Positions 13,884 through 15,446 of a stretch of DNA of 15,446 nt are shown here, piece after piece. The translations under genes and the position numbers were made by a program. Positions within the stretch are counted from its first letter, which is position 1, and every line of letters begins with the position of its first letter. This DNA is from Bacilli bacterium (GTDB lineage Bacteria; Bacillota_I; Bacilli_A; RF39; UBA660), in contig JAFZPS010000060.1 in NCBI GenBank assembly GCA_017550205.1, forward strand, positions 1 through 15,446. Reading direction: 5' to 3'. The notes below the pieces were generated by a model. The model had not been told where the DNA came from. It saw only the letters and a program-made list of their open reading frames with translations, and ran no database searches.

Positions 13884-14477
13884 TTATACCTTTATATATG
13901 GTTTACTATCATCTACTTTATCTTTTATTCTTTTTACAGTAATGGTATACATCTCTACCTCTATTAAAATAGTCTTATCTTCAGATTCCATTGTACCAAC
14001 CACATACTTCATTCCGAATCCATATTTATTAAGAGCAGCACTAATTTGGTCTTTAGTAGCTATTCCATTTTTACTACAAAAAACATCTTTATCGTGAACA
14101 TATCCTAAACAACTTTTTGCATACCAAGTTACCATATTACTATTATGATACTCGTTTGAATAATCTAATACTATTTTTAAATTTTCATCACCTAATTCAT
14201 AATATGAACCAGGAGTTTTAGAAGTTCCACTACCTACTTTTCCTAAATGTTTTCTTAATCTTAGTGGAATTCTTATTCTTCCTTTTTGATGTTTTGCCTT
14301 TGATAAAGTATAATATACTAACTCTGCAAGTGCATCAACATAGACCTTTGCACGAAGTTCTTGTTGTCTTGGCCCATCTTCTATTTGCAATTTTTCTTTC
14401 TTATTTAAGAAAATTCTTTCATCTGCACTATTAAATAATTCACTTAATGTTTTATCATTTATTTTTATATTTTTCAT
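13884..14477 (-). CDS. Unrecognised 197-aa protein
   Basis: I do not recognise this protein. I start at the ATG at 14475-14477, preceded by TTGGAGTG and placed sensibly after a consensus promoter; a longer reading would begin upstream of that promoter's -10. There is no signal peptide or membrane helix. Visible pieces are an acidic-basic helix (about 40-62, ELRAKVYVDALAELVYYTLSKA), a strongly basic stretch RIRIPLRLRKHLGK (67-80), a Gly/Ser/Thr loop GSGTSKTPGSYYELG (82-96), a WYAKSCLGYVHDKDVFCSKNG segment with two cysteines (118-138), and beta-like TILIEVEMYTITVKRI near the end. The basic patch could touch nucleic acid, but that is a guess. It is monocistronic between mscL and dusB, where Bacillus carries coaX, hslO, cysK and folate genes. 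Confidence 0.85.
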   Translation of the reverse strand: MKNIKINDKTLSELFNSADERIFLNKKEKLQIEDGPRQQELRAKVYVDALAELVYYTLSKAKHQKGRIRIPLRLRKHLGKVGSGTSKTPGSYYELGDENLKIVLDYSNEYHNSNMVTWYAKSCLGYVHDKDVFCSKNGIATKDQISAALNKYGFGMKYVVGTMESEDKTILIEVEMYTITVKRIKDKVDDSKPYIKV

Positions 14478-14502
14478 TATAACACTCCAAAATTTATGCA
14501 GT

Positions 14503-14531
14503 ATTATAACATAAAATCCAAAAATAGTCAA
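14503..14531 (-). promoter_or_regulatory. Promoter of the 197-aa gene
   Basis: TTGACT (14526-14531), 17 bases, TATAAT (14503-14508) with TG one base upstream of the -10: one of the strongest promoter matches in the window. It also decides the gene start. Confidence 0.8.
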
Positions 14532-14540
14532 TTTGAACAT

Positions 14541-14565
14541 AAAAAAAGGATTTAATAATCCTTTT
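14541..14565 (-). terminator. Intrinsic terminator of mscL
   Basis: AAAAGGATT, loop ATTA, AATCCTTTT followed by Ts: a 9-bp perfect stem overlapping the mscL stop codon. Confidence 0.88.
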
Positions 14566-15001
14566 ATTTTTTCTTTTTTAATAAGTCTCTAATTTCTTCA
14601 AGTAATATAGTCTCATCAGATTTAACTACTGCTGGTGTTTCTTCTGTTTTCTTTTTCTTACCAGCTTCTAATATACCATTTACAATCTTTAATAACATAA
14701 ATAGTACTAAAGCCATAATTAAGAAATTTATAACTGCTGTTATAAAATCACCATATTTTATTACTTGTCCACCATAGATCTTGAAAGTACCACCTACTTT
14801 AGCACCACCAATACCATTAATTAACGGATTAATAAAATCATCAGTTAATGCAGTAACAATTCCTTGGAATGCAGCACCAATAATAACACCGATAGCCATA
14901 TCCATTACATTACCACGTAGGATAAAGTCTTTAAATTCTCCAAAGAATCCTTTGCCTTTACTTTTAATTTTATCTAATTTAGCTTTCTTTTTCTTATCCA
15001 T
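14564..15001 (-). CDS. mscL: Large-conductance mechanosensitive channel
   Basis: A 145-residue MscL, the pentameric osmotic safety valve of the cell membrane. The amphipathic N-terminal helix and first membrane helix read EFKDFILRGNVMDMAIGVIIGAAF (22-45); the second membrane helix is ITAVINFLIMALVLFMLLKIVNGI (87-110); the cytosolic C-terminal helix LLEEIRDLLKKKK is typical. The family normally begins right at the LKEFKEF helix, but here about 20 Lys-rich residues (MDKKKKAKLDKIKSKGKG) precede it. The start is the ATG at 14999-15001 with AAAGGAGAG upstream; an earlier in-frame start would run back into that site and the promoter. It is monocistronic, with its own promoter and terminator, immediately after ftsH. 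Confidence 0.96.
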   Translation of the reverse strand: MDKKKKAKLDKIKSKGKGFFGEFKDFILRGNVMDMAIGVIIGAAFQGIVTALTDDFINPLINGIGGAKVGGTFKIYGGQVIKYGDFITAVINFLIMALVLFMLLKIVNGILEAGKKKKTEETPAVVKSDETILLEEIRDLLKKKK

Positions 15002-15022
15002 ACTTCTCTCTCCTTTAAACTT

Positions 15023-15050
15023 ATTATAGTACAAATAATTTATTTTTCAA
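15023..15050 (-). promoter_or_regulatory. Promoter of mscL
   Basis: TTGAAA (15045-15050), 16 bases, TATAAT (15023-15028). It starts one base past the T-run of the ftsH terminator. Confidence 0.7.
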
Positions 15051-15051
15051 T

Positions 15052-15085
15052 AAAAAAGAATTAGAGAGTATTATCTAATTCTTTT
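15052..15085 (-). terminator. Intrinsic terminator of ftsH
   Basis: AAAAGAATTAGA, eight-base loop, TCTAATTCTTTT followed by Ts: a perfect 12-bp stem that overlaps the last codons of ftsH. Confidence 0.88.
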
Positions 15086-15446
15086 AATAATTCTGCTTTA
15101 CTTTTTTTATCAAAGTCTTTAATACCTTTTTCGGAAGCCATCTTTCTTAACTTAGTAATAGAAAGACTTTCTAATTTTTGATCATCTTCTTCAGGCATTT
15201 TACCATTTTCTACTAAATAATCAATTTGTTCTTTAGTAAGTGTTTCATATTCAAGTAATGCTTCAGCTATAAGTTTTAATAAAGATTTATTTTTCTTAAT
15301 TATTTCTGTAGCTTGTTTATGACATTCATTAATAATCTTTCTCATTTCCATATCTATTTCATTAGCTACTTCATTTGAGAAATGTTGTGGTTTATTATAA
15401 TCTCTTCCTAAGAATACACTTCCAGATTGTTGTTCAAATTGAAGTG
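15061..15446 (-). CDS. ftsH: ATP-dependent zinc metalloprotease FtsH, C-terminal part, with extra SAP/Rho-N-like tail
   Basis: The frame is open to the window edge and begins LQFEQQSGSVFLGRDYNKP, the conserved FLGRD segment of the FtsH peptidase domain, followed by NEVANEIDMEMRKIINECHKQA and the family's closing helix ALLEYETLTKEQIDYLV. This identifies the end of the membrane-bound AAA+ protease FtsH; the membrane helices, ATPase and HEXXH zinc site lie beyond the window. After the usual end the protein continues for about 44 residues; residues coded at 15064-15174 (LESLSITKLRKMASEKGIKDF, then KKSKAELLKEL) resemble the SAP/HeH or Rho N-terminal helix-extended-loop-helix module. An internal ATG at 15349-15351 is not a start. 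The mscL promoter follows its terminator. FtsH upstream of dusB-lysS matches Bacillus gene order. Confidence 0.93.
   Translation of the reverse strand, partial: LQFEQQSGSVFLGRDYNKPQHFSNEVANEIDMEMRKIINECHKQATEIIKKNKSLLKLIAEALLEYETLTKEQIDYLVENGKMPEEDDQKLESLSITKLRKMASEKGIKDFDKKSKAELLKELDNTL

Noticed and set aside
14478..14540. A 21-residue hydrophobic N-terminal extension (possible signal peptide) of the 197-aa gene
   Set aside because: It would be coded across the TTGACT/TATAAT promoter; the downstream ATG has a good ribosome site, so the apparent signal peptide is not translated.

Overview
The window reads as a very AT-rich, low-GC Bacillota-type chromosome segment (Bacilli, or a reduced uncultured relative; the lineage is my inference). 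Every credible gene lies on the minus strand, so transcription runs from high to low coordinates. Shine-Dalgarno sites are strong (AGGAGG, GGTGA), stops are TAA or TAG, and Trp is TGG, so this is standard genetic code rather than Mycoplasma code. There is no rRNA, tRNA, CRISPR array, insertion sequence or phage gene.

In transcription order the genes are: ftsH (3' end only), mscL, an unrecognised 197-aa gene, the dusB-RDD-lysS operon, a YfcC-like carrier, a clpC-like gene, cysS, an unrecognised 201-aa gene, the mrnC-rlmB-sigH operon, a tail-anchored unknown protein, secE-nusG, rplK-rplA, and then the promoter and L10 leader expected before rplJ-rplL. From memory this is the Bacillus subtilis ftsH-to-rplJ neighbourhood in the same order, but shortened: ctsR-mcsA-mcsB, radA, disA, ispD/F, gltX, cysE, yacP, rpmG and the folate genes are absent, and a few lineage-specific genes sit in their places. 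The common theme is translation and protein quality control: two tRNA synthetases, tRNA and rRNA modification, rRNA processing, ribosomal proteins, NusG/SecE, and the FtsH and Clp ATPases.

Intergenic space is minimal. In at least four places an intrinsic terminator is followed within 1-10 bases by the -35 box of the next promoter, and several 5' leaders are predicted to be only about 10-20 nt.

Points that stand out: (1) bases 1-141 are a 52% GC fragment of rpoC (catalytic NADFDGD motif) joined directly to an AT-rich L10 leader, most likely an assembly chimera at the contig end; (2) the clpC-like protein has an intact N-domain and first AAA+ ring but a degenerate, truncated second ring that still carries an IGF tripeptide; (3) the carrier has a histone-H1-like Lys-Ala-Pro repeat in its central loop; (4) FtsH ends with an apparent SAP/Rho-N-like module; (5) three genes are unrecognised, one of them perhaps a degenerate kinase fold with a C-terminal membrane anchor.
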